A stretch of DNA of 64,000 nt from Clostridia bacterium (GCA_017403065.1 JAFQOT010000011.1:1-64000), one strand, 5' to 3'. Shown: positions 45,022-53,704, counted from the stretch's first letter. Notes: generated by a model from the sequence alone, not told the origin. Program-made: numbers and translations.

Positions 45022-46034
45022 GGCTTTTATATGTTTTAGATATACTTAAAAGCCACAGCGACGAGGAAAATCCCTTAAATTCTCAGGATATAATCGAGAA
45101 GTTAAAAAAATGCGGTATTACTGCCGAAAGAAAATCAATATATGATGATATTTCTCTTTTAGAGGTTTACGGCGCAGATATTATTAAAACAAAAGTTCCA
45201 AAAACAGGTTGGTTTTTAGGGGAAAGAGAATTTGAAGTTCCGGAAATTTACCTCTTGTCAGATGCGGTGCGCTCTGCGAAGTTTATAAGCTCTAAAAAAA
45301 CACGGGAGCTTTTAGCTAAATTAGGCTCGATGCTTTCTGAAAACCAAAAGCATCAGCGTATTGACGGAGTTTATTTTTCATCACAGGATAAATGCGCAAA
45401 TGAAGCTATTTACTATAGTATAGACAAGATAAACAGAGCAATAAAGGGCGGTTTTCAAATAGAATTAGAGTATTTTTCCCGTTATTTTGATGAAAACCGT
45501 AATATAAGCCGAAAGCTAAGAAAAATGATTATAAATCCTTACGCTATGTGCTGGCAGGATGACCACTATTATCTTATCGGCAATCATATAAGACATAATG
45601 ATTTAATTCATTTAAGACTTGACAGAATTTGTAGCGTAGAAATTTTAAAAACACCTGTAAGACATTACAGCGAGGTTTCAAATTACAAGGATTATTTCGA
45701 TGTTGCTGATTATACAAACCGACTTTTTGGTATGTATAGCGGTGATTTTGAGGATATAGAGCTTTGCTGTAACAAAAAAATTACAGAACAGGTGCTTGAT
45801 AGATTTTCAGAAGAAATATTTATTAAAAATGTGACCGAAGATGAGTTTTCTTTTTCGGTAAAGGCCGCTATCACCCCAGGAACTGTCACCTGGATTATGA
45901 ATTACGGTGATTTAATTAAGGTGATAAAGCCCCAAAAGCTATGCCTTATGATTAAGGAAAGGGCAGAGGCTATTATTAAAAATTACGAAAATTTTGGTGA
46001 ACTTTATGCGAATGAGAAAGAAAAAACATCTTGA
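44994..46034 (+). CDS. HTH-WYL transcriptional regulator
   Basis: A 346-residue regulator. The N-terminal winged helix spans residues 7-60 (RLLYVLDILKSHSDE, then AERKSIYDDISLLE). The WYL domain follows at about 135-235, where the name motif reads HYYLIG, and a C-terminal WCX part (ITPGTVTWIMNYGDLIKVIKP) ends it. WYL proteins bind nucleic acids or nucleotides and often control stress or defence genes. Here it sits in a housekeeping operon between rnmV and trmB with overlaps at both ends. Its target is unknown. Confidence 0.87.
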   Translation: MANRGNGKLRLLYVLDILKSHSDEENPLNSQDIIEKLKKCGITAERKSIYDDISLLEVYGADIIKTKVPKTGWFLGEREFEVPEIYLLSDAVRSAKFISSKKTRELLAKLGSMLSENQKHQRIDGVYFSSQDKCANEAIYYSIDKINRAIKGGFQIELEYFSRYFDENRNISRKLRKMIINPYAMCWQDDHYYLIGNHIRHNDLIHLRLDRICSVEILKTPVRHYSEVSNYKDYFDVADYTNRLFGMYSGDFEDIELCCNKKITEQVLDRFSEEIFIKNVTEDEFSFSVKAAITPGTVTWIMNYGDLIKVIKPQKLCLMIKERAEAIIKNYENFGELYANEKEKTS

Positions 46035-46692
46035 AGACAGACTTGAAGCAGTTAAGGATTATCTTTTTATAAGCGATATTAAAGACAGAAATTTTAAAAC
46101 TGCAATAAAGGAAAAGGAATATCTGGATTTAGACGGTTGGTTTGAAAAAAGTCAGCCCTTATATCTTGAAATAGGATGCGGAAAGGGTAAATTTGCCTGT
46201 GAATACGCATTAGCCAATCCGCATATAAACTTTTTAGCGGTAGAGCGGACAGGTAATGTATTGGTTATGGCTTGTGAAAAGGCTAAAGAAATGGAAATCC
46301 CGAATTTAAGATTTATAAAGGCGGGGGCTGAATATTTAGAAAAATACTTAAAACCCAATTCTGTTGACAGACTGTTTTTGAATTTTTCGTGCCCCTTCCC
46401 AAAAGCTACCTATGCGACACACAGACTAACCCACAGAAGATTTTTAGAAATTTATAAGCGTATTATGAAAAAGCATGCTGAAATTTATCAAAAGACCGAT
46501 AATATGCATTTTTTTGAGTTTTCAATAGAGCAGTTTTCCTCGGCAGGATTTGCATTGAAAAATGTATCCTTGGATTTACATAACAGCGGATTTGACGGAA
46601 ATATTGAAACTGAATATGAAAATAGGTTTGCGTCTTTGGGTCAGCCTATTTACAGGTTAGAGGCTTACTTGCGGGAGGATAATGATGATTGA
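46006..46692 (+). CDS. trmB: tRNA (guanine-N7-)-methyltransferase
   Basis: A 228-residue SAM-dependent enzyme that makes m7G46 in tRNA. The SAM loop EIGCGKGKF and AVERTGN are clear. The usual NFSDPWPK motif reads NFSCPFPK, with Cys for the catalytic-region Asp and Phe for Trp. The following HRLTHRRFL is normal. I think similar variants occur in related Clostridia, but cannot verify. The start is within the WYL gene; ATG 46006 or 46012 are both possible. Confidence 0.88.
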   Translation: MRMRKKKHLEDRLEAVKDYLFISDIKDRNFKTAIKEKEYLDLDGWFEKSQPLYLEIGCGKGKFACEYALANPHINFLAVERTGNVLVMACEKAKEMEIPNLRFIKAGAEYLEKYLKPNSVDRLFLNFSCPFPKATYATHRLTHRRFLEIYKRIMKKHAEIYQKTDNMHFFEFSIEQFSSAGFALKNVSLDLHNSGFDGNIETEYENRFASLGQPIYRLEAYLREDNDD

Positions 46693-47404
46693 TTTTCAAA
46701 TTGAAAAAATAAAGCCTTTATGCAGTGAGTTTGGGATAGATTTAACTTATGAAATAAAGGATAAGTTAAATCTTTACGGAAATTTGCTGCTTGAATGGAA
46801 CGAAAAAATAAATCTTACTGCTATTACAGAGCCACAAGAGGTTCTTTACAAGCATTTTTATGACTGTATTTTATTCCTTAAAAGTGTGAGCTTAAAAAAA
46901 GGTGCGACCTTAATTGACGTAGGCACGGGAGCGGGCTTTCCTGGTATGGTTTTGAAAATTGTCCGTCCGGACCTTAAAATAACCCTGCTTGACAGTCTTA
47001 ACAAAAGACTTGTTTTTTTAAATGATGTAATTGAAAAATTAGGTCTTACAAATATTGAAACTCTGCATATGAGGGCAGAGGATGCGGGAAAAAGCAAGAA
47101 ATGCCGCGAACAGTTTGATGTAGCAACTGCCAGAGCGGTTGCAAATCTGCCTGTACTGATGGAGTATTGCCTTCCCCTTGTTAAAAAAGGCGGTATCTTT
47201 GTTTCTATGAAGGGTCCCTCGGTAAAGGATGAGGTAATGCTATGCGATAATGCAATTAAGCTTTTGGGCTGTGAAAAGCCTGATATTATATGCGAAGCTT
47301 TGCCAAATAATGATATGAGAGCCTTTTGTATATTCAAAAAAATATCGCAAACTCCGCCAAAATATCCCCGAAAGCCTGCCGATATTTCAAAACAGCCTCT
47401 TTAA
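46685..47404 (+). CDS. rsmG: 16S rRNA (guanine-527-N7)-methyltransferase
   Basis: A 239-residue methyltransferase acting on G527 in the 530 loop of 16S rRNA. LLEWNEKINLTAITEPQEVL, the SAM motif DVGTGAGFPG and LDSLNKRLVFLN are diagnostic. GGGAGG is spaced better for the ATG at 46685 than for the one at 46682. The stop codon lies in the loop of a terminator, so this is the end of the long run that starts at 35858. Noc/ParB follows, as in Bacillus. Confidence 0.95.
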   Translation: MIDFQIEKIKPLCSEFGIDLTYEIKDKLNLYGNLLLEWNEKINLTAITEPQEVLYKHFYDCILFLKSVSLKKGATLIDVGTGAGFPGMVLKIVRPDLKITLLDSLNKRLVFLNDVIEKLGLTNIETLHMRAEDAGKSKKCREQFDVATARAVANLPVLMEYCLPLVKKGGIFVSMKGPSVKDEVMLCDNAIKLLGCEKPDIICEALPNNDMRAFCIFKKISQTPPKYPRKPADISKQPL

Positions 47405-47418
47405 TGAGGCTGTTTTTT
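47389..47418 (+). terminator. rsmG terminator overlapping the gene's end
   Basis: AACAGCCTC and GAGGCTGTT pair around TTTAAT, with six T after it. The last rsmG codons form the left arm and the stop lies in the loop. Confidence 0.9.
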
Positions 47419-47521
47419 ACTTTTTATATCGAAATTTCCCGACCGAATTTTCTTTACAAAGTTTGTTTTAAAAAGGATAATATTTATATAAATAATTTTG
47501 TAAATAAGGGCAGGGAACGAA

Positions 47522-48364
47522 ATGCATACAATTTTCGAAAAAAAGCTTTTAATGCTTAAACCGTCGCAGATTAAAATTCCTACCGATAGAATGCGTAAAA
47601 ATATGGATACATATTCTATTAAGCTTTTGGCAGACAGCATCTCTTTGAACGGTGTAATAGAGCCTATAACAGTTAGAAAAGGTGAGGATGGATTTTTTTA
47701 TCTCATTTCAGGTGAGCGCAGACTCAAAGCGGCAACCCTTGCGGGCTTAAGGCGAATCCCTTGTGTTGTACATAAAATCGATGCGATTACCTGTTCGGTG
47801 TATTCGCTTATTGAAAATTTGCAAAGAAGCAATTTGGATTATTTTGAAGAAGCTGCCGCTTTGGAAAGGCTTATAACTGTTTACGGACTTCCAAAGGCAG
47901 AGGTTTCTATGAGGCTTAGTATACCGAATTTAGCCCTTTGTCAGAAGCTTGACCTTTTGAAGTTAGGTATCGATATAAGGGAAAAGCTAATAACCTTTAA
48001 GCTTGATTCTGTATATGCATATTTGCTTTTGAAATTACCTGATTATAAAAGAACAGAGGTTTTAAATAAAATCATATCAGAAAACCTGACCGTACAGGAT
48101 ACGCAAGAGCTTATAAACAATATTTTATATCCACCCTTTGAGGATGAGCCGCCTAAGGAAGAAACAAAACCTGTGAGAAAATATTATATAGGCGATGTTA
48201 GACTTTTTTCAAACACTATAAGCAAGCTCGTAGAAAATATGCAGACTTCGGGAATAAATGCGACCCTGAAAAAAACCGAAAATGACAAGTACACAGAATA
48301 TAAAATAAGGATAAAAAAAGAAGACCTTGACTATGAAGATTGCCAGCAATTAAAAATATGTTAA
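47522..48364 (+). CDS. ParB/Noc-family protein
   Basis: A 280-residue ParB-fold protein next to rsmG, the position of noc in B. subtilis. The ParB/sulfiredoxin-like box is LADSISLNGVIEPITVRK, then GERRLKAA (CTP-binding region). An HTH follows with IENLQRSNLDYFEEAAAL. The C terminus is unusual for the family (VRLFSNTISKLVENMQ). A role in nucleoid occlusion or chromosome segregation is inferred. No soj/parA partner is adjacent. It has AGGG as ribosome-binding site. Confidence 0.82.
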   Translation: MHTIFEKKLLMLKPSQIKIPTDRMRKNMDTYSIKLLADSISLNGVIEPITVRKGEDGFFYLISGERRLKAATLAGLRRIPCVVHKIDAITCSVYSLIENLQRSNLDYFEEAAALERLITVYGLPKAEVSMRLSIPNLALCQKLDLLKLGIDIREKLITFKLDSVYAYLLLKLPDYKRTEVLNKIISENLTVQDTQELINNILYPPFEDEPPKEETKPVRKYYIGDVRLFSNTISKLVENMQTSGINATLKKTENDKYTEYKIRIKKEDLDYEDCQQLKIC

Positions 48365-48412
48365 TAAATTTTTAAAATCGCTTGAAATTCTGCCTGTTTT
48401 TCGACTAAATTC

Positions 48413-48440
48413 TTGACTTTATAAAAAAATATGTTACAAT
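48413..48440 (+). promoter_or_regulatory. Promoter of eda-kdgK
   Basis: TTGACT (48413-48418) and TACAAT (48435-48440) are spaced by 16 bases, about 50 bases before the eda ATG. Confidence 0.7.
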
Positions 48441-48461
48441 TAAATCGTAGAAAAATGTACT

Positions 48462-48479
48462 TGTTTCATTAGTGAAACA
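48462..48479. promoter_or_regulatory. Inverted repeat, probable operator of eda-kdgK
   Basis: TGTTTCA-TTAG-TGAAACA lies between the promoter and the GGGAGG ribosome-binding site, where a repressor would block initiation or elongation. No regulator gene is next to it. The same half-sites occur in reversed order in the KdgR sites of enterobacteria, so the match is not exact. Confidence 0.6.
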
Positions 48480-48491
48480 GAGGGAGGAAAT

Positions 48492-49124
48492 ATGCAAGAT
48501 TTAATACAAAAATTGGGAGCAATCGGTGTTGTTCCCGTAATCAAGATCGACAGAGCAGAGGACGCTGTTCCCCTTGCTAACGCTCTTAAAAACGGTGGAC
48601 TCGAATGCGCTGAGGTTACCTTCAGAACCGACGCTGCTGAGGAAGCTATCCGTTTAATTCACGAAAAGTTTCCTGAGTTTTTAATTGCAGCAGGAACAGT
48701 TTTAACTCCAAAACAGGCTGACGCTGCAATGGCTGCAGGCGCTACCTTTATAGTAAGTCCAGGCTTAAATCCTGAGGTTGTTAAGCACTGTAATGCAAAG
48801 GGTTATCCAATAATCCCCGGTGTATGCACCCCAACTGAAGTAGAGGCTGCAATGAGCTTGGGCCTTTCTTATCTTAAGTTTTTCCCTGCTGAAGCTGCAG
48901 GCGGTGTTAAAATGATTAACGCAATGTCTGCGCCATACACAAGGATTAAGTTTATGCCAACAGGTGGTATCGGTGTAGGAAACATTAAGGATTATTTAAG
49001 CAGCAAGGCTGTATTTGCTTGCGGCGGAAGTTGGATGGTTCCTGCTAACCTTATCAATGAAGGCAAATTCGATGAAATTGAAAAGTTAACTGCAGAAGCA
49101 GTAGCAGTTGTGAAGGAGAAATAA
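48492..49124 (+). CDS. eda: 2-dehydro-3-deoxyphosphogluconate aldolase
   Basis: A 210-residue class I aldolase splitting KDPG into pyruvate and glyceraldehyde 3-phosphate. The catalytic glutamate lies in AEVTFRT, and the Schiff-base lysine is in YLKFFPAE. The phosphate-binding PTGGIG segment is intact. It forms a two-gene operon with kdgK (2-base gap), which suggests use of hexuronates or pectin- or alginate-derived KDG. The usual upstream enzymes (UxaC, UxuA, KduI) are not in the window. Confidence 0.95.
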   Translation: MQDLIQKLGAIGVVPVIKIDRAEDAVPLANALKNGGLECAEVTFRTDAAEEAIRLIHEKFPEFLIAAGTVLTPKQADAAMAAGATFIVSPGLNPEVVKHCNAKGYPIIPGVCTPTEVEAAMSLGLSYLKFFPAEAAGGVKMINAMSAPYTRIKFMPTGGIGVGNIKDYLSSKAVFACGGSWMVPANLINEGKFDEIEKLTAEAVAVVKEK

Positions 49125-49126
49125 AA

Positions 49127-50149
49127 ATGAAAAGAGTAGTTACTTTTGGCGAGCTTATGCTCCGTTTAGCACCAAACGGTTATTACCGTTTTTTCCAGAA
49201 TGACCAGATGCAAGCAACCTTTGGTGGTGGCGAGGCTAATGTTTCGGTTTCTTTAGCAAACTACGGTTTAGATTCTGCTTTTGTTACTAAATTACCAAAG
49301 CATGCTATCGGTCAGGCAGCTGTTAACTCATTGCGCCAGTTCGGTGTAGACACCTCTAATATTGTAAGAGGCGGCGAACGCGTAGGTATTTATTATCTTG
49401 AAAAGGGTGCCTCACAAAGAGGTTCTGTTTGTATTTATGACAGAGCTTATTCCTCAATTCAAATGGCTGATAAGTCTGATTTTAACTGGGATGAAATTTT
49501 CGAAGGCGCTGACTGGTTCCACTTTACAGGTATTACCCCAGCTTTAGGCGCTAATCTTGTTGAAATTTGTAAAGAGGCTTGTATTGCTGCTAAAAAACGC
49601 GGCGTAAAAATCTCTTGCGACCTTAACTACCGCGGCAAGCTTTGGACAAGAGAGGAAGCAAACAAGGCTATGACAGAACTTTGTCAGTATGTTGACGTTT
49701 GCATTTCAAACGAGGAAGATGCTAAAGACGTATTTGGTATAGAGGCTGCTAATACTGATATTTACGGAGGCAAGCTTGATAAAGAGGGATATAAGAGCGT
49801 TGCTAAGCAATTAGCTGATAAATTTGGCTTTGAAAAGGTTGCAATTACTCTTCGTTCCTCTATTTCTGCTAACGATAACGATTGGGCAGCAATGCTTTAT
49901 GACGGCGAAAATTACTGCTTCTCTAAAGAATATCATCTTCACATTGTAGATCGTGTTGGCGGCGGCGATAGCTTTGGCGGCGGACTTATTTATGCTTTAC
50001 TTTCAGGCAAAAACAGTCAGGATGCTATCGAATTTGCAGTTGCAGCATCTGCACTTAAGCATTCTATAGAAGGTGACTTTAACCGTGTTGGCGTTGCTGA
50101 GGTTGAAAAGCTTGCAGGCGGCGACGGTTCGGGCCGTGTTCAGAGATAA
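49127..50149 (+). CDS. kdgK: 2-dehydro-3-deoxygluconokinase
   Basis: A 340-residue PfkB-family kinase phosphorylating KDG to KDPG, the substrate of Eda. The N-terminal TFGELMLRLAP and GGGEANVSVSLANYG are typical for this group. The PfkB signature VDRVGGGDSFGGG carries the catalytic aspartate. The length fits the longer Firmicute form with an extra ISNEEDAKDVFG segment. It is co-transcribed with eda and followed by a terminator. Confidence 0.93.
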   Translation: MKRVVTFGELMLRLAPNGYYRFFQNDQMQATFGGGEANVSVSLANYGLDSAFVTKLPKHAIGQAAVNSLRQFGVDTSNIVRGGERVGIYYLEKGASQRGSVCIYDRAYSSIQMADKSDFNWDEIFEGADWFHFTGITPALGANLVEICKEACIAAKKRGVKISCDLNYRGKLWTREEANKAMTELCQYVDVCISNEEDAKDVFGIEAANTDIYGGKLDKEGYKSVAKQLADKFGFEKVAITLRSSISANDNDWAAMLYDGENYCFSKEYHLHIVDRVGGGDSFGGGLIYALLSGKNSQDAIEFAVAASALKHSIEGDFNRVGVAEVEKLAGGDGSGRVQR

Positions 50150-50160
50150 AATTTAGTGCT

Positions 50161-50192
50161 AAAATCGACCTGTTTATACAGGTCGATTTTAA
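50161..50192 (+). terminator. Terminator of eda-kdgK
   Basis: A perfect 12-bp stem AAAATCGACCTG / CAGGTCGATTTT with loop TTTATA, followed by AATTTT. Confidence 0.9.
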
Positions 50193-50206
50193 TTTTAAAA
50201 ATAGTG

Positions 50207-50235
50207 TTGTAATTTATTGGATTATATAGTATAAT
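50207..50235 (+). promoter_or_regulatory. Promoter upstream of the CNNM leader
   Basis: TTGTAA (50207-50212) and TATAAT (50230-50235) are spaced by 17 bases. Transcription would start near 50243, giving a leader of about 205 bases. Confidence 0.7.
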
Positions 50236-50242
50236 GTAATAG

Positions 50243-50447
50243 TCTGGAAATATTTTATATTATTGAATTGGAGATGGTCTTGTGGATCCGCTTCCTCGAA
50301 GTAGAAGGAGCATAATATTTTTAAGAATGCCGAAAAAATATTATTGCCTTAATCCATTTTTCAAAATGCGGTTTTTTACAGCAAATATTAACTGATATTA
50401 AATCGTTTCGATTAAAGCAACTTATTTTGGAGGTTAAATTAAATTAA
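50243..50447 (+). promoter_or_regulatory. Structured leader, riboswitch-like, of unknown class
   Basis: The leader has a closing helix (TGGAT 50283-50287 with ATCCA 50352-50356). It encloses a small stem at 50292-50310 and a perfect 11-bp hairpin (50312-50322 with 50334-50344). The 3' strand of the closing helix is also the 5' strand of a terminator-like hairpin (50351-50373, one bulge, T run 50372-50377). The two folds exclude each other, as in a switch. I do not recognise the class; it does not match the M-box. The ribosome-binding site GGAGG is 14 bases from the ATG. Confidence 0.5.
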
Positions 50448-51761
50448 ATGTTTAAACAATTACTATTACAGCTTGTTCTTATTTTACTTAATGCCTTTTT
50501 CGCGGCGACAGAAATCGCGGTTATATCATTAAACGAGAAAAAGGTGCGTTCCCTTTCTGAAGAAGGGGATAAAAAAGCCGGTAAAATGCTGAAAATTCTT
50601 GAAGAGCCTACGGGTTTTCTTTCAACTATCCAGATAGGCATTACTCTTGCCGGATTTTTAGGCTCTGCTTTCGCGGCAGATAACTTTGCAGGGGATTTGG
50701 CGAAATGGCTTAATAACATTTTATCTATCCCGAAAAACTATTCAAATCTGATTGAAACTGCATCAGTTGTAGCTATTACCTTGATTTTATCATACTTTAC
50801 TCTTGTTTTGGGTGAGTTGGTTCCAAAGCGTATCGCTATGAAAAATAAAGAAAAATTAGCCAATGCAGTTTGCGGTTTAGTTACATTTTTAACATCTGTT
50901 TTAAAACCTATTGTTTGGTTTCTTACAGTTTCAACCAATGCGGTTTTGCGCATTTTGGGAATTGATCCTAACGAAAAGGAAGAAACAGTTTCAGAGGAAG
51001 ACATTGTTTTAATGCTGGACGCTGGCGCTGATGAGGGAACCCTTAATGAAGATGACATTGAATACATAAAAAATGTGTTCAAGCTTGATAAATTAACTGC
51101 AGAGGATGTAATGACCCCACGTAAAGCCTTAATTTCTTTGACTGTCAATAGTGAAAGGGAAGAAATTATTGATATTATTAAAAACGAGGGTTATTCAAGA
51201 ATACCTGTTTTTGATGAGGATGTTGAGCATGTGGTTGGTATTCTCCGTACAAGAGATTACTTGTTAAACTATAACTCTAAAGACTTTTCTTTACAGAGTA
51301 TTTTACACACACCTGTTTTTGTTCCCGAAACCGTTAATCTTGATGTTTTATTTAAGGATATGCAAACCCAGCATAACCATTTGGTTGTTGTTATTAACGA
51401 ATACGGTGAAACTGCCGGTATAGTTACTATGGAGGATATTCTGGAGGAAATAGTAGGAGAAATATGGGACGAAAGCGATGAGGAAATTGAAGAGTTTATG
51501 AAGATAGACGATTCAACCTACCGTGTCCTGTGTACAGCTACTATTGAGGATTTCCGCGAATTTTTCTCTATCGAGGACGATGAAGAAACCGATGCTACTA
51601 CAGTAAACGGTTGGCTTGCTGAAAGCAGCGGCACTATTCCTGAGGTAGGGTATACTATGGATTATAAAAATTTATCCATAACTGTTACCAAGGCAGACGA
51701 TTTTATGACACACGAAATTTCAATTACGGTAAAAGAGCCTGAAGAGGCAGTAACTGAATAA
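50448..51761 (+). CDS. CNNM/CorC-type transporter (hemolysin family, DUF21-CBS-CorC_HlyC)
   Basis: A 437-residue membrane protein. The DUF21 domain with four helices (residues 1-175) contains AATEIAVISLNEKKVR. A CBS pair follows (EDVMTPRKALISL, then VVVINEYGETAGIVTMED), and the C-terminal CorC_HlyC domain begins near 355. The family is linked to magnesium, cobalt or sodium transport, though many members are unproven and the hemolysin label is historical. A switch-like leader upstream suggests ion- or ligand-controlled expression. Confidence 0.9.
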   Translation: MFKQLLLQLVLILLNAFFAATEIAVISLNEKKVRSLSEEGDKKAGKMLKILEEPTGFLSTIQIGITLAGFLGSAFAADNFAGDLAKWLNNILSIPKNYSNLIETASVVAITLILSYFTLVLGELVPKRIAMKNKEKLANAVCGLVTFLTSVLKPIVWFLTVSTNAVLRILGIDPNEKEETVSEEDIVLMLDAGADEGTLNEDDIEYIKNVFKLDKLTAEDVMTPRKALISLTVNSEREEIIDIIKNEGYSRIPVFDEDVEHVVGILRTRDYLLNYNSKDFSLQSILHTPVFVPETVNLDVLFKDMQTQHNHLVVVINEYGETAGIVTMEDILEEIVGEIWDESDEEIEEFMKIDDSTYRVLCTATIEDFREFFSIEDDEETDATTVNGWLAESSGTIPEVGYTMDYKNLSITVTKADDFMTHEISITVKEPEEAVTE

Positions 51762-51770
51762 AAAAATTAT

Positions 51771-51806
51771 TTGCCCAAGCATTCATAAGAATGTTTGGGC
51801 TTTTTT
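51771..51806 (+). terminator. Terminator of the CNNM gene
   Basis: GCCCAAGCATTC and GAATGTTTGGGC pair around ATAA, with TTTTTT after. The stem resembles the leading hairpin of block A (2518-2547), also TGCCCAAG...TTGGGC. Confidence 0.9.
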
Positions 51807-51896
51807 ACTATTATATACTCTTTTATTTTTTCTTAGTATATGTTATTATAATATAAAGTAGAAAAATACAGATTTTTAAAAGAGAGAAAGACTGAA

Positions 51897-52433
51897 ATGA
51901 ATATGAAGAAAAACGAAATAAAAAATATGGTATTGGCGGCAATGTTTTTAGGTATAGGCTTTGTATTGCCAATGCTTACCAGTCAAATTAAAGAAATTGG
52001 CGACACCTTGCTTCCAATGCACATTCCGGTAATGTTTTGCGGTCTTATTTGCGGCTGGAAATACGGCTTTGCTGTAGGTTTGATTTTGCCTTTTTTAAGA
52101 GGCTTTGTCTTTGGTATGCCGCCTATGTATCCCAACGCTGTTTGGATGGCAACAGAGCTTGCTATGTATGGATTTGTAATTGGATTTATATATTTTCGCA
52201 TAAACCAAAAAAATATAAAGGGCGTATACATAAGCTTGATTTCCGCTATGATATTAGGCAGACTTGCGTGGGGAATAAGCAAAGCGGTTTTACTTAATTT
52301 AAATGATAAGGTTTTTACGGTACCAATGTTTTTGTTAGGCGGGTTTGTTGATGCGGTTCCAGGAATAATACTTCAGCTTGTGTTAATTCCCTTGGTTATG
52401 ACAATATTAAATAAAAGGAGAATACTCAAATGA
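51897..52433 (+). CDS. ECF transporter S component
   Basis: A 178-residue protein with five or six hydrophobic helices and the fold pattern of substrate-binding S components of energy-coupling factor vitamin transporters. LAAMFLGIGFVLP is typical of helix 1. It must use a shared EcfA/A'/T module encoded elsewhere. It overlaps larA by 4 bases. The pairing hints at uptake of nicotinate or nickel-cofactor precursor, or of a hydroxyacid, but the substrate cannot be read from the sequence. Confidence 0.85.
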   Translation: MNMKKNEIKNMVLAAMFLGIGFVLPMLTSQIKEIGDTLLPMHIPVMFCGLICGWKYGFAVGLILPFLRGFVFGMPPMYPNAVWMATELAMYGFVIGFIYFRINQKNIKGVYISLISAMILGRLAWGISKAVLLNLNDKVFTVPMFLLGGFVDAVPGIILQLVLIPLVMTILNKRRILK

Positions 52434-53704
52434 AAAAACTTTTCTTTCCTTATGGAAAAACCCAATTAGATTACGAATTTGATGAAAAAGAGCTTGTAGG
52501 TGTGCTAACATCTTCTATTGAGGAGTATGTTCCTGAATGTGACGGACAAGAGCTTGTGAAAAGAGCGTTAGAAAATCCTGTTGCGAGTCAAAAACTTTCA
52601 GAGCTTAGCAAAGGAAAAGAAAAGGTTGTAATTATTGCAAGCGACCACACAAGACCTGTGCCCAGCAAAGTAATTATTCCTCAAATGCTTAAGGAAATAA
52701 GAAAAGGCAATCCCGATGCTGATATAACCATTTTAATTGCAACGGGATGTCATAGAGAAACCACCAAGCAAGAGCTTATAAATAAATTCGGCGAGGAAAT
52801 AGTTGCAAACGAAAAGATTTATATTCACGATTGTGATGAAAAAGAAAAGCTTGTTAATATAGGCGTGTTGCCATCGGGCGGACAGTGTGAAATAAATAAA
52901 ATAGCCTTAGACGCTGATTTACTTGTTGCCGAGGGATTTATAGAGCCACACTTTTTCGCAGGCTTTTCAGGGGGTAGAAAAAGTGTTTTACCAGGTATTG
53001 CAGGAAGAACAACTGTGCTTGCTAATCATTGTTCTGAATTTATTGCGCATAAAAATTCCAGAACAGGTATTTTAAAGGATAATCCTATACACGAGGATAT
53101 GATTTGGGCTGCAAATAAGGCGAAGCTTGCGTTTATAGTTAACGTGGTTTTGAACTCTGAAAAAGAGCCTATATTCGCTGTTGCAGGAAATTTAGAACAA
53201 GCGCACAAAAAAGGAACAGATTTTATAGCTTCACTTTGCGCGGTTGAATCTATTCCCGCAGATATAGTTATCACAACAAACGGCGGTTATCCTCTTGATC
53301 AGAATGTGTATCAGGCGGTAAAGGGTATGACTGCAGCAGAAGCAACTGTTAAAGATGGTGGAATTATAATAATGCTTGCTTTATCTGATGATGGTATTGG
53401 CGGCGAGCATTTTTACCATCAACTTGCAGACGAACCGGATATAAATAAAACAATGAATACCTTTTTATCCAGATCCCGAAACGAAACGGCACCTGACCAA
53501 TGGCAAGCACAAATTCTTTTAAGGATTTTAATGAAAGCCAAGGTTATTTATGTATCTGGTTTACCGGCAGATATTGTGGAAAAAATGCATATGATTCCTG
53601 CAAGCTCATTAGATGAGGCTATAAGCTTAGCCAAAAAGCTGTCAGCTAAGGATGATGTTACAATAACCGCAATTCCTGATGGAATATCAGTTGTTGTAGT
53701 TTAA
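52430..53704 (+). CDS. larA: Nickel-dependent lactate racemase LarA
   Basis: A 424-residue enzyme that interconverts D- and L-lactate using the nickel-pincer nucleotide cofactor. From memory of the Lactobacillus plantarum enzyme, all key residues fall at the same numbers: Asp72, Arg75, His108, His174, Lys184 (in SGGRK, cofactor-linked), His200, Gln295, Lys298 and Trp358. The cofactor-making genes larB, larC and larE are not in the window. LarA-like proteins can racemise other 2-hydroxyacids, so lactate is the best guess. Confidence 0.9.
   Translation: MKKLFFPYGKTQLDYEFDEKELVGVLTSSIEEYVPECDGQELVKRALENPVASQKLSELSKGKEKVVIIASDHTRPVPSKVIIPQMLKEIRKGNPDADITILIATGCHRETTKQELINKFGEEIVANEKIYIHDCDEKEKLVNIGVLPSGGQCEINKIALDADLLVAEGFIEPHFFAGFSGGRKSVLPGIAGRTTVLANHCSEFIAHKNSRTGILKDNPIHEDMIWAANKAKLAFIVNVVLNSEKEPIFAVAGNLEQAHKKGTDFIASLCAVESIPADIVITTNGGYPLDQNVYQAVKGMTAAEATVKDGGIIIMLALSDDGIGGEHFYHQLADEPDINKTMNTFLSRSRNETAPDQWQAQILLRILMKAKVIYVSGLPADIVEKMHMIPASSLDEAISLAKKLSAKDDVTITAIPDGISVVVV

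Noticed and set aside
44994..46034. Defence-island interpretation of the WYL regulator
   Set aside because: WYL proteins often mark defence loci, but every neighbour here is a housekeeping gene in one operon.
50243..50447. M-box or T-box assignment for the CNNM leader
   Set aside because: Neither the M-box core nor the T-box GGTGGNACCGCG sequence is present.
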